From Thermoflexus hugenholtzii JAD2 (GTDB lineage Bacteria > Chloroflexota > Anaerolineae > Thermoflexales > Thermoflexaceae), in NCBI RefSeq assembly GCF_900187885.1, contig NZ_FYEK01000037.1:1-45964 (forward strand): a DNA stretch of 45,964 bases, given 5' to 3'. Below, one piece after another: positions 26,517 to 33,955 of the stretch. The translations under genes and the position numbers were made by a program. How positions within the stretch are numbered: the stretch's first letter is position 1; every line of letters starts with the position of its first letter. The notes under the pieces are model-generated. The model was not told the origin of the DNA. It did not search any database and worked only from the letters and a program-made list of their open reading frames with translations.

Positions 26517-26569
26517 CCATAGCGAGGACCCCCCTTCCGGGCAAAATCAGGCCGATGTGGGAGGCAAGG

Positions 26570-26944
26570 ATGCGAACCCGCTGGGCAATCTTCGGAACCC
26601 TGATCGCCGTCGGGATCGTGGTCTGGCTGGCCATGAATCCCCCACGGCCTCTTCTCAACGTTCTCAAGCGCGTGGACCCCTCGCCGGAGACCGGGGCGCG
26701 GCTGGTGGAGCGCTACGGCTGCCGGCGCTGCCATCGCATCGGCGACTCGGGGGGGATCCTGGCGCCGGATCTCAACGGGATCACCCAGCGGGTGGGGGAT
26801 CCGGCCATGGTGAGCCTGCGGCTCTGGCTCCGGGACCCCCAGGCCGTCAAGCCCGGGACCGCCATGCCGAACTTTCATCTCTCCGATAGCGAGATCGAGG
26901 CGATCCTCGCCTACCTTCAGGCGCTGGACGCCCGGCGCCCATAG
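26570..26944 (+). CDS. Membrane-anchored monoheme cytochrome c
   Basis: A 124-residue protein: N-terminal membrane anchor (RWAIFGTLIAVGIVVWLAMN), then a class I cytochrome c domain. Heme site Cys51-Arg-Arg-Cys54-His55 (CRRCH); distal ligand Met99 in GTAMPNFHLSD; closing helix SEIEAILAYLQALD. The ATG at 26570 follows GGGAGGCAAGG; the longer upstream frame crosses the terminator and is rejected. It probably carries electrons at the outer face of the membrane. Its place just after the molybdoenzyme operon suggests a partner role, but it is behind a strong terminator and so likely has its own promoter. Confidence 0.93.
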   Translation: MRTRWAIFGTLIAVGIVVWLAMNPPRPLLNVLKRVDPSPETGARLVERYGCRRCHRIGDSGGILAPDLNGITQRVGDPAMVSLRLWLRDPQAVKPGTAMPNFHLSDSEIEAILAYLQALDARRP

Positions 26945-27072
26945 CCAGTCCTCATAGTCGTGGGGAACTCCCATCGGACCCAGCGCGTCGTGGGACAGAA
27001 CAGATTCGGCACGCACCCGACCCCCAAAGGCCCAGGCGAGCCCTAAGCTCTGCGATGTGCAAACCCTTTAAC

Positions 27073-27100
27073 TTGACAGATCCGACAGAACCCATATAAT
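27073..27100 (+). promoter_or_regulatory. Consensus promoter of the aromatic biosynthesis operon
   Basis: TTGACA at 27073-27078, 16-bp spacer and TATAAT at 27095-27100, both hexamers perfect. The AT-rich stretch stands out from the GC-rich surroundings. Transcription should start near 27107, about 30 bases before the leader peptide ATG. Confidence 0.93.
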
Positions 27101-27136
27101 AGGGTATCAAATCGGCAGGAGTGGGGTTTTCCAGAC

Positions 27137-27235
27137 ATGCTGGCACGGCGTCTCGCGAGCGTCCTCCGCGGCTACGGGTGGTATTACTTTTACTTTGCCG
27201 CGCCTGTGGCGGGGCCGCTCGCGCGTGCCACGTGA
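27137..27235 (+). CDS. Aromatic-rich leader peptide of an attenuator
   Basis: A 32-codon reading frame, ATG at 27137 and TGA at 27233-27235, located between a consensus promoter and the aromatic amino acid operon. The peptide begins MLARRLASVLR and then has codons 13-20 (27173-27196) reading Tyr-Gly-Trp-Tyr-Tyr-Phe-Tyr-Phe: seven aromatic residues in eight, including TTT and TAT codons that are rare in this GC-rich DNA. It ends AAPVAGPLARAT. No stable function is expected of the peptide; as with E. coli pheL and trpL, its translation rate would report charged tRNA levels for Tyr, Trp and Phe. AGGAG at 27117-27121 is the ribosome site, slightly far from the ATG. Too short for standard gene callers, so likely unannotated. 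Confidence 0.85.
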   Translation: MLARRLASVLRGYGWYYFYFAAPVAGPLARAT

Positions 27236-27311
27236 TGGTTCCACCTCATCCTAACGATCTCACCCATCGGCGCGGAGCGGCTCCCCGGAGCCCCCGCGCC
27301 GATGGCGTTTT
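27211..27311 (+). promoter_or_regulatory. Transcription attenuator: alternative antiterminator and terminator hairpins
   Basis: Terminator form: ATCGGCGCGG (27266-27275) pairs with CCGCGCCGAT (27294-27303), with inner stem GGCTCC/GGAGCC (27279-27284 / 27287-27292); a GGCG gap then TTTT (27308-27311) follows. Antiterminator form: GGGGCCGCTC (27211-27220) pairs over ten positions, one of them G-U, with GAGCGGCTCC (27275-27284), which destroys the terminator's 5' arm. A small hairpin GTGGC (27206-27210) / GCCAC (27227-27231) could sequester the first strand when translation proceeds. Region 27211 onward is inside the leader peptide gene, 14 bases after the aromatic codons, so a stalled ribosome leaves it free. 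The short imperfect U tract is the weak point. Confidence 0.78.
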
Positions 27312-27325
27312 CATGGGGAGGAGAC

Positions 27326-28582
27326 ATGATCTGCGGCATCCGCGGCGCGATCACCGCCCAGGCCAACACCCCCGAGGCCATCGCCTCGGCCACCCGAACG
27401 CTGCTCCAGGCCATCGCCCGGGCGAACCACCTCGCCCCCGACGAGATCGTCGCCGCCTGGTTCACCACCACCCCCGACCTCAACGCCGCCTTCCCCGCCG
27501 CCGTCGCCCGGGAGATGGGATGGACCCACGTCCCCATGCTCTGTGCCCAGGAGATCCCTGTCCCCGACGGATTGCCCCGCTGCATCCGTGTCCTGCTGCT
27601 GGTCCAGCCCCGCCGGCCCCTCCAGCCCGTCCCGGTTTACCTGGGCGAGGCCCGCCGGCTCCGACCGGACCTGTTTAACGGGGAGGGAGATCCCGCCCCG
27701 GAGCCGGATCCCCCGCCCCCCACCCTGACCCGTCCGCGGGTGGCCTTCCAGGGGGAGCCGGGGGCCTACTCCCATGAGGCCGCCGAGCGCTTCTTCGGGG
27801 GCGAGCTGGAGCTGCTCCCCTGCACCACCTTCGCCGAGGTCGCCCAGGCCGTGGAGGCCGGCCGGGCCGACTTCGGGATCCTGCCCGTGGAGAACTCCAC
27901 TGCGGGCTCCATCAACGCCGTCTATGACCTCCTCCTGGAGCGGGACCTCCGGATTTGGGGGGAGGTGATTCTGCGGGTGCGACACTGCCTCCTCGCCCCT
28001 CCGGGGACCTCCCTCTCGGATATCCGGGCGGTGCGCTCCCATCCCCAGGCCCTGGAGCAGTGCGCCCGCTTCATCGCCCGCCACGGCTGGGAGGCCATCG
28101 CCGCCCCCGACACCGCCGGCAGCGCCCGCATGCTGGCCGAGCGCCCGGAGCCCGGGGTCGCCGCCATCGCCAGCCGCCTGGCCGCCGAACGCTACAGCCT
28201 GGCGATCCTGGCCGAAGGCATCGAGGACGACCCCGAGAACGCCACCCGCTTCTTCATCGTCAGCACCTATGAGCCCCCCCGCGCCGCCCGCAACAAGACC
28301 TCCATCGTCTTCAGCACCCGCCACGTGCCGGGAGCCCTCCATGCCTGCCTCGGGGAGTTCGCCGCCCGCGGCATCAATCTCACCAAGCTCGAGTCCCGCC
28401 CCCGCCGCGGCCGCCCCTGGGAATACGTCTTCTACGTGGACTTCGAGGGCCACTGGCAGGATCCAGCGTGTCGTGAGGCGCTGCTGGGCCTGCTCCAGCG
28501 GGCCTCTTTCCTGAAGCTGTTGGGCTCTTATCCGGCCGCTGAAGGAACCGTCTCAAGCCACGAAGAAGGAGGAGAGCGATGA
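27326..28582 (+). CDS. pheA: AroH-type chorismate mutase fused to prephenate dehydratase with ACT domain
   Basis: A 418-residue bifunctional enzyme taking chorismate to prephenate and then phenylpyruvate. Residues 1-116 are a monofunctional-type AroH chorismate mutase (not the helical AroQ usually fused to PheA), with Arg6, Cys73, Glu76, Arg88 and Tyr105 matching the B. subtilis active site ([35 protein letters not shown]). After a Pro-rich linker ([15 protein letters not shown]) the dehydratase starts at [16 protein letters not shown] and has the catalytic Thr307-Arg308-Phe309 (ENATRFFIV). The ACT domain carries ESRP (356-359), the Phe-binding motif. Start ATG at 27326 behind GGGGAGGAGAC; the upstream in-frame ATG at 27302 lies in the terminator stem. 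First structural gene after the attenuator; overlaps aroF by four bases. Confidence 0.95.
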   Translation: MICGIRGAITAQANTPEAIASATRTLLQAIARANHLAPDEIVAAWFTTTPDLNAAFPAAVAREMGWTHVPMLCAQEIPVPDGLPRCIRVLLLVQPRRPLQPVPVYLGEARRLRPDLFNGEGDPAPEPDPPPPTLTRPRVAFQGEPGAYSHEAAERFFGGELELLPCTTFAEVAQAVEAGRADFGILPVENSTAGSINAVYDLLLERDLRIWGEVILRVRHCLLAPPGTSLSDIRAVRSHPQALEQCARFIARHGWEAIAAPDTAGSARMLAERPEPGVAAIASRLAAERYSLAILAEGIEDDPENATRFFIVSTYEPPRAARNKTSIVFSTRHVPGALHACLGEFAARGINLTKLESRPRRGRPWEYVFYVDFEGHWQDPACREALLGLLQRASFLKLLGSYPAAEGTVSSHEEGGER

Positions 28583-29604
28583 TCGTGGAATGCGCGTCCG
28601 ATATGGACCCCCGTGCCATCCAGCGACTGGTGGAGCACCTGCAGGCCAGGGGCAAGCCCGTCTATCGGATCCACGGGCCCCAGCCCGTGTTAGTTTGCCC
28701 GGATGATCACGACCTGGATCCTCAGGAGCTCCAGACCTGGCCCGGCGTCCGACGGGTGATCCCGGTCCGTCATGCCTTCCAGCTGGCCGCCCGGGATTAC
28801 CGACCAGAGGGCACCCAAATCCGGGTGGGCGAGGTGCTCATCGGCGGGGAGGAGCCGGTGTTGATCGCCGGCCCGTGCGCTGTGGAATCCCGCTCCCAGC
28901 TCCTGGAGACCGCTTACGCCGTCCGCGAAGCGGGCGCTCATATGCTGCGTGCAGGGGCCTTCAAGCCCCGCACCTCTCCCTACTCGTTCCAGGGATTGGG
29001 CTGGGAGGGACTGGAGTTGCTGGCCGAAGTCCGCGCCGAGACCGGCCTCCCCGTGGTGACCGAAGTGATGGCCCCCGAGGAGATCCCCCTGGTGGCCGAG
29101 GTCGCGGACGTCCTGCAGATCGGCGCCCGCAACATGCAGAACTTCAGCCTGCTCAAGGCGGCCGGCCGCCAGCCCAAGCCGGTCCTCCTCAAGCGCGGGA
29201 TGAGCGCCACCATCGAGGAATGGCTGCTGGCGGCGGAATACATCATGGCCTACGGGAACTTCCAGGTGATCCTGTGCGAGCGGGGGATCCGCACCTTCGA
29301 ACGGATGACCCGCAACACCCTGGACCTCAACGCCGTGCCGGTGGTCAAACGCCTGAGCCACCTGCCGGTGCTGGTGGATCCCAGCCATGGCACAGGGGAC
29401 GCGGCGTATGTGATCCCCATGGCCCGGGCCGCCATCGCCGCCGGAGCGGACGGCCTGATCACCGAGGTCCACATCCGCCCGCAGGAGGCCTGGTCGGACG
29501 GCCGCCAGTCCCTCACCCCGGAGGCCTTCGCCCGCATGGTCCGCGAGGTCCGCGCCGTGGCTCGGGCCCTGCGGGAGCTGGAGGGCGATTCCCATCGCGC
29601 GTAA
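28579..29604 (+). CDS. aroF: 3-deoxy-7-phosphoheptulonate (DAHP) synthase
   Basis: A 341-residue type I-beta DAHP synthase catalysing the first shikimate pathway step from phosphoenolpyruvate and erythrose 4-phosphate. Residues 1-75 form the N-terminal ferredoxin-like domain that in Thermotoga-type enzymes confers feedback control by aromatic amino acids. The barrel motifs are clear: [58 protein letters not shown] and [13 protein letters not shown]. Its ATG overlaps the TGA of the pheA fusion gene (ATGA), so translation is coupled. Being the entry enzyme for Phe, Tyr and Trp, its presence explains why the leader peptide would monitor all three. Confidence 0.96.
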   Translation: MIVECASDMDPRAIQRLVEHLQARGKPVYRIHGPQPVLVCPDDHDLDPQELQTWPGVRRVIPVRHAFQLAARDYRPEGTQIRVGEVLIGGEEPVLIAGPCAVESRSQLLETAYAVREAGAHMLRAGAFKPRTSPYSFQGLGWEGLELLAEVRAETGLPVVTEVMAPEEIPLVAEVADVLQIGARNMQNFSLLKAAGRQPKPVLLKRGMSATIEEWLLAAEYIMAYGNFQVILCERGIRTFERMTRNTLDLNAVPVVKRLSHLPVLVDPSHGTGDAAYVIPMARAAIAAGADGLITEVHIRPQEAWSDGRQSLTPEAFARMVREVRAVARALRELEGDSHRA

Positions 29605-29613
29605 GGAGGGACG

Positions 29614-30453
29614 ATGGCGCCGTTCCGCTGGGGGATCATCGGGCTGGGATTGATCGGCGGCTCCATCGCCCATCGGCTCGCCCGACAGGGGCTCCCGGTG
29701 CTGGGAGCGGATCAGGATCCCCGGACCCGGGAGCAGGCCCGGGCCTCCGGGATCTTCGAGGACGTCCTGGACCCGCCGGCCCTGGTCGCCGCCGCGGAGG
29801 GCGTGATCCTGGCCACCCCGGTGGGCGCGATCGAGGAGCTGCTGCGGACGCTGCCGTGGCGGCCGGGACAGGTGGTGCTGGACACGGGAAGCACCAAGCG
29901 ACGGGTGGTAGCGGCGATGGGGAAACTGCCGGACGGCGTGGGCGCCGTGGGTGGACATCCCATGGCCGGCCGGGAGACCTCGGGCTTCGAGGCGGCGGAC
30001 CCGGATCTCTTCGTCGGGCGGCCGTTCCTGCTGGTCCCCACTTCCCGCACCACCCCCGAGGCCGCCGCGCGGGCGGAGGAGCTGGCGCGCCTCCTGGGTG
30101 CCCGGCCGCTGTGGATGGAGGCGGAGACCCACGATCGTCAGGTGGCCTGGATCAGCCACCTCCCCTACGTGACGGCCATGGCCCTCGTCGCCGCCGTGGA
30201 AGCCACCGGGGATCCCGCCCTCTGGGAGATCGCCGCCTCCGGGTTTCGGGACGCCACCCGGGTGGCGGCCAGCGATCCCCGCATGATGGGGGAGGTCATC
30301 CGCAGTAACGCCGATGAGGTCGTCGCCGCCCTGGAGGCCCTTCTCCGGATCCTGGAGGCCTGGCGCGCCGCCCTGAAGGCCTCCCCGCCCTCGCTCCCTC
30401 CAGAATGGCCCCGCCTGGCCGCACGCCGCCGTGGATGGTCGAGGGGCGCCTGA
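29614..30453 (+). CDS. tyrA: Prephenate dehydrogenase
   Basis: A 279-residue NAD(P)-dependent prephenate (or arogenate) dehydrogenase for tyrosine synthesis. Rossmann motif GLGLIGGS (10-17), GGHPMAGRETSGFEAAD near residue 113, the ligand His region in THDRQVAWISHLPYVTAMAL, and FRDATRVAASDP. No ACT domain, so feedback regulation would come from the operon and partner enzymes. ATG at 29614 follows AAGGAGGGACG, nine bases after aroF. It ends the operon; the ATPase gene on the other strand ends eight bases later. The C-terminal Arg-rich tail (AARRRGWSRGA) is unremarkable. Confidence 0.95.
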   Translation: MAPFRWGIIGLGLIGGSIAHRLARQGLPVLGADQDPRTREQARASGIFEDVLDPPALVAAAEGVILATPVGAIEELLRTLPWRPGQVVLDTGSTKRRVVAAMGKLPDGVGAVGGHPMAGRETSGFEAADPDLFVGRPFLLVPTSRTTPEAAARAEELARLLGARPLWMEAETHDRQVAWISHLPYVTAMALVAAVEATGDPALWEIAASGFRDATRVAASDPRMMGEVIRSNADEVVAALEALLRILEAWRAALKASPPSLPPEWPRLAARRRGWSRGA

Positions 30454-30460
30454 GGGCTCC

Positions 30461-31243
30461 TCACAGAACGGGATGTGCCATCCACGATCGGCCCACCAGG
30501 TTCGCCCGGTAAAGGAGATCCCGATTCGCCAGCGCCTCCGGCGTCGGCCCATCGAACCACACCCGATGGTCCTCCCCGATGATCACCGCTCGGTCCGCCA
30601 CCAGGCGGGCCAGCTCCAGGTCGTGGGTGGCCACCAGCAGCGTCTTGCCCAAGCGGCGCAGACCCCACAGGATCTCCACCAGGCGATCATTGGTCCGCGG
30701 GTCCAGGCCGGTCGTGGGCTCGTCCAGCAGCAGCACGTCCGGGTTCACCGCCAGCACGGCCGCCAGCGCCACCCGCCGCTTCTGGCCCTCGCTGAGCTGG
30801 AACGGGGCCCGATCCGCGAGCCCCTCGATCTCCAGAAGGCGGAGCATATCCCGCACCCGGCGCTCGACCTCCTGCGGCGGGAAGCCGAGCTGGGCCGGCC
30901 CGAAGGCGATCTCCTCGAAGACCGTGGGGTTGAAGAGCTGGGCATCGGAGTTCTGGAAGAGCAATCCCACCCGCCGCCGGAACTCCCGGAAGAACGCCGG
31001 GCGGGCCAGGCTGGCGGGCGTCAGGGGATGCCCGAAGGCATGGACGGTCCCGGAGTCAGGGAACAGAAGGCCGGCCAAGACCTTCAGTAGGGTGGATTTG
31101 CCGCAGCCGTTGGGCCCAAGGAGCGCCACCTGTTCCCCGGATGCCACCCGCAGGCTCACCCCGGCCAGGGCCGGGAACCGCCCCAGATAGGTCACCCGCA
31201 CCTCATTCACCTCGAAGACCGGCCGGCCGTCAGCGGACCACAT
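30461..31243 (-). CDS. cbiO: Cobalt/nickel ECF transporter ATPase CbiO
   Basis: A 260-residue ABC ATPase. Walker A GPNGCGKST (43-51), Q-loop Gln97 in LLFQNSDAQLF, signature LSEGQ (150-154), Walker B LLLDEP (171-176), D-loop TTGLD and switch His in VATHDLELA. The FQNSDAQLF Q-loop region is characteristic of ECF-type ATPases. It is the last gene of a fur-cbiM-cbiQ-cbiO operon and overlaps cbiQ by 14 bases. It should energise uptake of Co2+ or Ni2+ through the CbiM/CbiQ complex. Confidence 0.95.
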   Translation of the reverse strand: MWSADGRPVFEVNEVRVTYLGRFPALAGVSLRVASGEQVALLGPNGCGKSTLLKVLAGLLFPDSGTVHAFGHPLTPASLARPAFFREFRRRVGLLFQNSDAQLFNPTVFEEIAFGPAQLGFPPQEVERRVRDMLRLLEIEGLADRAPFQLSEGQKRRVALAAVLAVNPDVLLLDEPTTGLDPRTNDRLVEILWGLRRLGKTLLVATHDLELARLVADRAVIIGEDHRVWFDGPTPEALANRDLLYRANLVGRSWMAHPVL

Positions 31244-32141
31244 AGACCCCTCCGAGCATCAGCAGGGTCAACGCCGCCAACGCCCCGGAGGCCCATACCG
31301 AGGATCGACGCCGTTGAACGAAAGCCACCCGGCCCTGGAAGCCCCGGGCGAGCATGGCCTGGTGGATCTCCCGAGCCAGAGCCTCAGACCGGAGAAAGAG
31401 GGCATAGGCGGCGGCCGCGCCGAGCCGTCGGCCCGCATCCCCTGCCCGCCCGCCCAGGACCCGAGCCTGCCAGGCGGCATACATGTCCTGGACCACCGTT
31501 AGGAGGACGAAGATGTAGCGATAAGTCAGGGTGAAGAGCATCCCCACCGCCGCCGGAAGCCCCAACGCCCGAAGGCCCCGCAGCAGCTCGAACCAGCCGG
31601 TGGTCACGGTGAGCAGGGTGACCAGGGAAACCGAGGTCGCCGCCCGAAGCATCACCATGAGGCCCCCGGTGAGACCCTGGCGGGTGAGGCTCAGCTCCGA
31701 GGGCAGCGCCAGGGGCCCCAACCGGGCATCGGGCCCGAACCGGACCAGCACCACCAGCGGCTCCCCCGGATGAACCAGGCTGGTCATCCCTGGCAGGACG
31801 ATCAAGCCGGTGAAGAACAGCACCACCAGCCCCGTGCGCCCCAGGAACGATCGCAGGTCCAGCCGTCCCAAGGCGGCCAGCAGAACACAGCCGCCGTAGA
31901 GGAGGGCCAGGGGCGCCAGGCCCCGGCTGAGGCTGGCGGCGAGGATCAGGGCCAGGAAGCAGAGAACCTTGACCTCCGGGGACGCCCGCTGCAACAGCCC
32001 GTCCCGCCGGGCGATCTCCTCCGCGTAGAGCGCCCGCCGGACGACCTCCAAGGCGCCGACCAGGGTCCGGGCGACGAAATCCAGTCGGACCCGACGGGCT
32101 TCGGAGGTCCCAGGGCCCAACGGGGCGGATGGACGCCCCAA
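31230..32141 (-). CDS. cbiQ: Cobalt/nickel ECF transporter transmembrane component CbiQ
   Basis: A polytopic protein with about six helices. Family features include SPEVKVLCFLALILAASLSR, LLRGLRALGLPAAVGMLFTL, and the two coupling-type segments RVLGGRAGDAGRRLG and IHQAMLARGFQGR (A-R-G pattern contacting the ATPases). No ATG occurs near the expected N-terminus; TTG at 32141 (14 bp after the cbiM stop) or TTG at 32120 are the likely starts and neither has a strong ribosome site, so translation may depend on coupling to cbiM. The frame remains open upstream into cbiM, which is not coding. Coordinates of the 5' end are uncertain by up to ~100 bases. Confidence 0.88.
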   Translation of the reverse strand: MGRPSAPLGPGTSEARRVRLDFVARTLVGALEVVRRALYAEEIARRDGLLQRASPEVKVLCFLALILAASLSRGLAPLALLYGGCVLLAALGRLDLRSFLGRTGLVVLFFTGLIVLPGMTSLVHPGEPLVVLVRFGPDARLGPLALPSELSLTRQGLTGGLMVMLRAATSVSLVTLLTVTTGWFELLRGLRALGLPAAVGMLFTLTYRYIFVLLTVVQDMYAAWQARVLGGRAGDAGRRLGAAAAYALFLRSEALAREIHQAMLARGFQGRVAFVQRRRSSVWASGALAALTLLMLGGVYVVR

Positions 32142-32155
32142 CCAGGGCGGAAGGG

Positions 32156-33166
32156 TCAGGACCGGGTCCGAGGCCGAAGGAGAAGCCACCGCAGGATCCC
32201 CCATACCAGCACGGCCAGCAAGACGCCCATCAGGGCAGAGAGCAGATACCCGATCACTTCTCCTCCGGGAACCCCCTCCAGGATGGGAACGGCGTAATCC
32301 GGCAAGAGCCCGGACCACCACCCGCTCAGCACGGCGAGGCCACGGGGCACATATCCGATCAGCCCCTCCAGCTCCTCCGGCGCCCACTCCCCGAAGGCCG
32401 TCCCCGGAGCCAGAAGGCCCAGCGGGGTGAGGACGATCAGCAGGCCCAGCACCACCACCAGCGGCAGCCAAGCCCCGGCGGCCCACTTTCCTTCCGCGGG
32501 GCGGGCCAGCAGGTCAGGCTGGACCCGATGCACGTAGCCGACGATCAACCCAGTGACCAGGGCCTCCACCGGGCCGGCCACGACCAGATGGGCGAACATC
32601 ATCGCCGGCACCGCCAGATTCAAAGGATACGGGTTATAGAGCGGGGTCCCATCCGGGGCGCGGAAGAGAAGGGGCTGGAGGCCCAGCTCGATGGCCGTGG
32701 CCAGGGCTGCCGCGTTGATGCTCAAATACCCTGCCAGAGCCGCGGCCATCAGGAGACGGGTCCGCGAGGGGGAGCGACCGGCGACGACCTGATAGACGAA
32801 GTAAGCCACAGCCGGGGCCAGGATCCCCAGGTTGAAGACGTTGGCCCCCAGGGCCAGGATGCCCCCATCCCCGAAGAAAAGGGCCTGGATCGCCAGGGTC
32901 ACCGTCATGGCCAGCATCGCCCCCCAGGGACCCAAGAGGATGGCGGCCAGGGCGGCCCCCACCGCGTGGGCGGACGTTCCGTCCGGGACGGGGACGTTCA
33001 GCATCTGGACCACGAACCCGAAGGCCGAGGCCAGGGCCAAGCGGGCCAGGATCGCCCCGTCGGACTCCTGCCGCAGACGCCGGACAGCCACGTAGAGGGC
33101 GGGGGCAGAGCCGGCGGCGAGAACGGCGCAGGTTTCCGGGCTCAGATAGCCATCGGGGATATGCAT
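32156..33166 (-). CDS. cbiM: Cobalt/nickel substrate-binding component CbiM with PDGLE-like C-terminus
   Basis: A 336-residue membrane protein. It starts MHIPDGYLSPETC; Met1-His2-Ile3 is the metal-binding N-terminus of CbiM/NikM, so the ATG at 33166 (GAGGAGGCCGAG upstream) is fixed by function. Further family segments: VPVPDGTSAHAVGAALAAIL, QALFFGDGGILALGANVFNL and FAHLVVAGPVEALVTG. After ~235 residues there is an extra module with two helices and an extracytoplasmic GTAFGEWAPEEL region, resembling the fused CbiN/PDGLE part. No separate cbiN gene is present. Metal specificity (Co or Ni) cannot be decided by eye. Confidence 0.94.
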   Translation of the reverse strand: MHIPDGYLSPETCAVLAAGSAPALYVAVRRLRQESDGAILARLALASAFGFVVQMLNVPVPDGTSAHAVGAALAAILLGPWGAMLAMTVTLAIQALFFGDGGILALGANVFNLGILAPAVAYFVYQVVAGRSPSRTRLLMAAALAGYLSINAAALATAIELGLQPLLFRAPDGTPLYNPYPLNLAVPAMMFAHLVVAGPVEALVTGLIVGYVHRVQPDLLARPAEGKWAAGAWLPLVVVLGLLIVLTPLGLLAPGTAFGEWAPEELEGLIGYVPRGLAVLSGWWSGLLPDYAVPILEGVPGGEVIGYLLSALMGVLLAVLVWGILRWLLLRPRTRS

Positions 33167-33195
33167 CTCGGCCTCCTCGGGCGGATGATCCGGGC

Positions 33196-33666
33196 TCAGC
33201 GGGCTGCCGCCTGCGAAGCAGGCGGATCCTTCTTCCCCTCGACGGAGGCGCGGCACCGCGGGCAGAGGCCAACCAGCATAAGGGTGAGTTGCTCGATGGC
33301 CAGCCCGGAGCGCGCCTGAAGCTCCCGGGCGATATCCCCCAGGAGATCGGCCTCCAGATGGAGCACCTCCCGACACGAACGGCAGAAGAAGTGCGCATGG
33401 CCAGGCTGGTCCCGCCACTCGTAGACGATGCGGCCCTCCCCCAGGACGTGGCGGTCCAGCAAGCCCAGCCGGGCCAACAACCGCAGGGTGCGGTAGACCG
33501 TGGAGAGGTCCACGGCAGGCGCGTAGGCCCGGACGGCGGCATAGATCTCCTCGGCGGTCATATGCCGTCCCGCCGAGCGAAGGGCCTCCAGGATCAGCAT
33601 CCGCTGGGGCGTCACCCGGAAGCCGTGCCGGCGCAACGTCTGTCGGATCGAATGACAGTGCGGCAC
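33196..33666 (-). CDS. Fur-family metalloregulator
   Basis: A 156-residue Fur/Zur/Nur-type repressor. The winged helix covers 1-80 (GFRVTPQRMLILEALRSAGR, HMTAEEIYAAV, DLSTVYRTLRLLARLGLLDR), followed by the metal-sensing region His90-x-His92 (GHAHFFC) and a structural zinc site Cys95-x2-Cys98 and Cys135-x2-Cys138. The start codon is GTG at 33666 immediately after GGAGGAGGCGAG. It is the first gene of the operon with cbiM, cbiQ and cbiO (29 bp gap), which makes a nickel- or cobalt-responsive role (Nur-like) the best guess, over iron or zinc. A palindrome overlapping its promoter is a candidate self-operator. Confidence 0.93.
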   Translation of the reverse strand: MPHCHSIRQTLRRHGFRVTPQRMLILEALRSAGRHMTAEEIYAAVRAYAPAVDLSTVYRTLRLLARLGLLDRHVLGEGRIVYEWRDQPGHAHFFCRSCREVLHLEADLLGDIARELQARSGLAIEQLTLMLVGLCPRCRASVEGKKDPPASQAAAR

Positions 33667-33767
33667 CTCGCCTCCTCCGCCTTCCTCTGGATCCCCTCAA
33701 TGCCGGGAGGGCCTGGCCCAGCCCCCGGCTCCTTCCAGCGCCCATCCCAGCTATTTGCAAGATCTGG

Positions 33768-33804
33768 TTATTGCTAATATATGGCGATAATTGGCATCCG
33801 TCAA
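33768..33804 (-). promoter_or_regulatory. Promoter and palindromic operator of the fur-cbiMQO operon
   Basis: Minus strand TTGACG (33804-33799), 17-bp spacer, TATATT (33781-33776). Overlapping the -10 and the spacer is the inverted repeat TTATTGC (33768-33774) / GCGATAA (33784-33790), six of seven arm positions matching. AT-rich in a GC-rich setting, about 110 bp upstream of the GTG start. Binding here by the encoded Fur protein would block polymerase. Confidence 0.72.
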
Positions 33805-33882
33805 AATCGGATTCTTCGGCTCCGCAGCCCGGCTGCCGCTTCGAACGGTAAGATGAACAGGGGATCCCGGCCCGGCCGACAT

Positions 33883-33911
33883 TCGACAGGATCCCCTGGA
33901 CCCGTTAAAAT
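33883..33911 (+). promoter_or_regulatory. Promoter for glgP
   Basis: TCGACA (33883-33888), 17-bp spacer, TAAAAT (33906-33911), five of six matches each, 45 bp upstream of the glgP ATG. Confidence 0.6.
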
Positions 33912-33955
33912 GCGAAAGCGCTTTATCCGCAGGGATGCGTTTTCGGAGGCAAACG

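Noticed and set aside
27165..27195. GGGTGGTA in the leader as a T-box antiterminator core
   Set aside because: The rest of the T-box consensus (ACCGCG and specifier loop) is absent and the bases are the Gly-Trp-Tyr codons of the leader peptide, so ribosome-mediated attenuation explains them better.
27302..27325. Upstream ATG at 27302 as start of the pheA fusion
   Set aside because: It lies in the 3' arm of the terminator hairpin and has no ribosome site; the ATG at 27326 has GGGGAGGAGAC and matches the AroH N-terminus.
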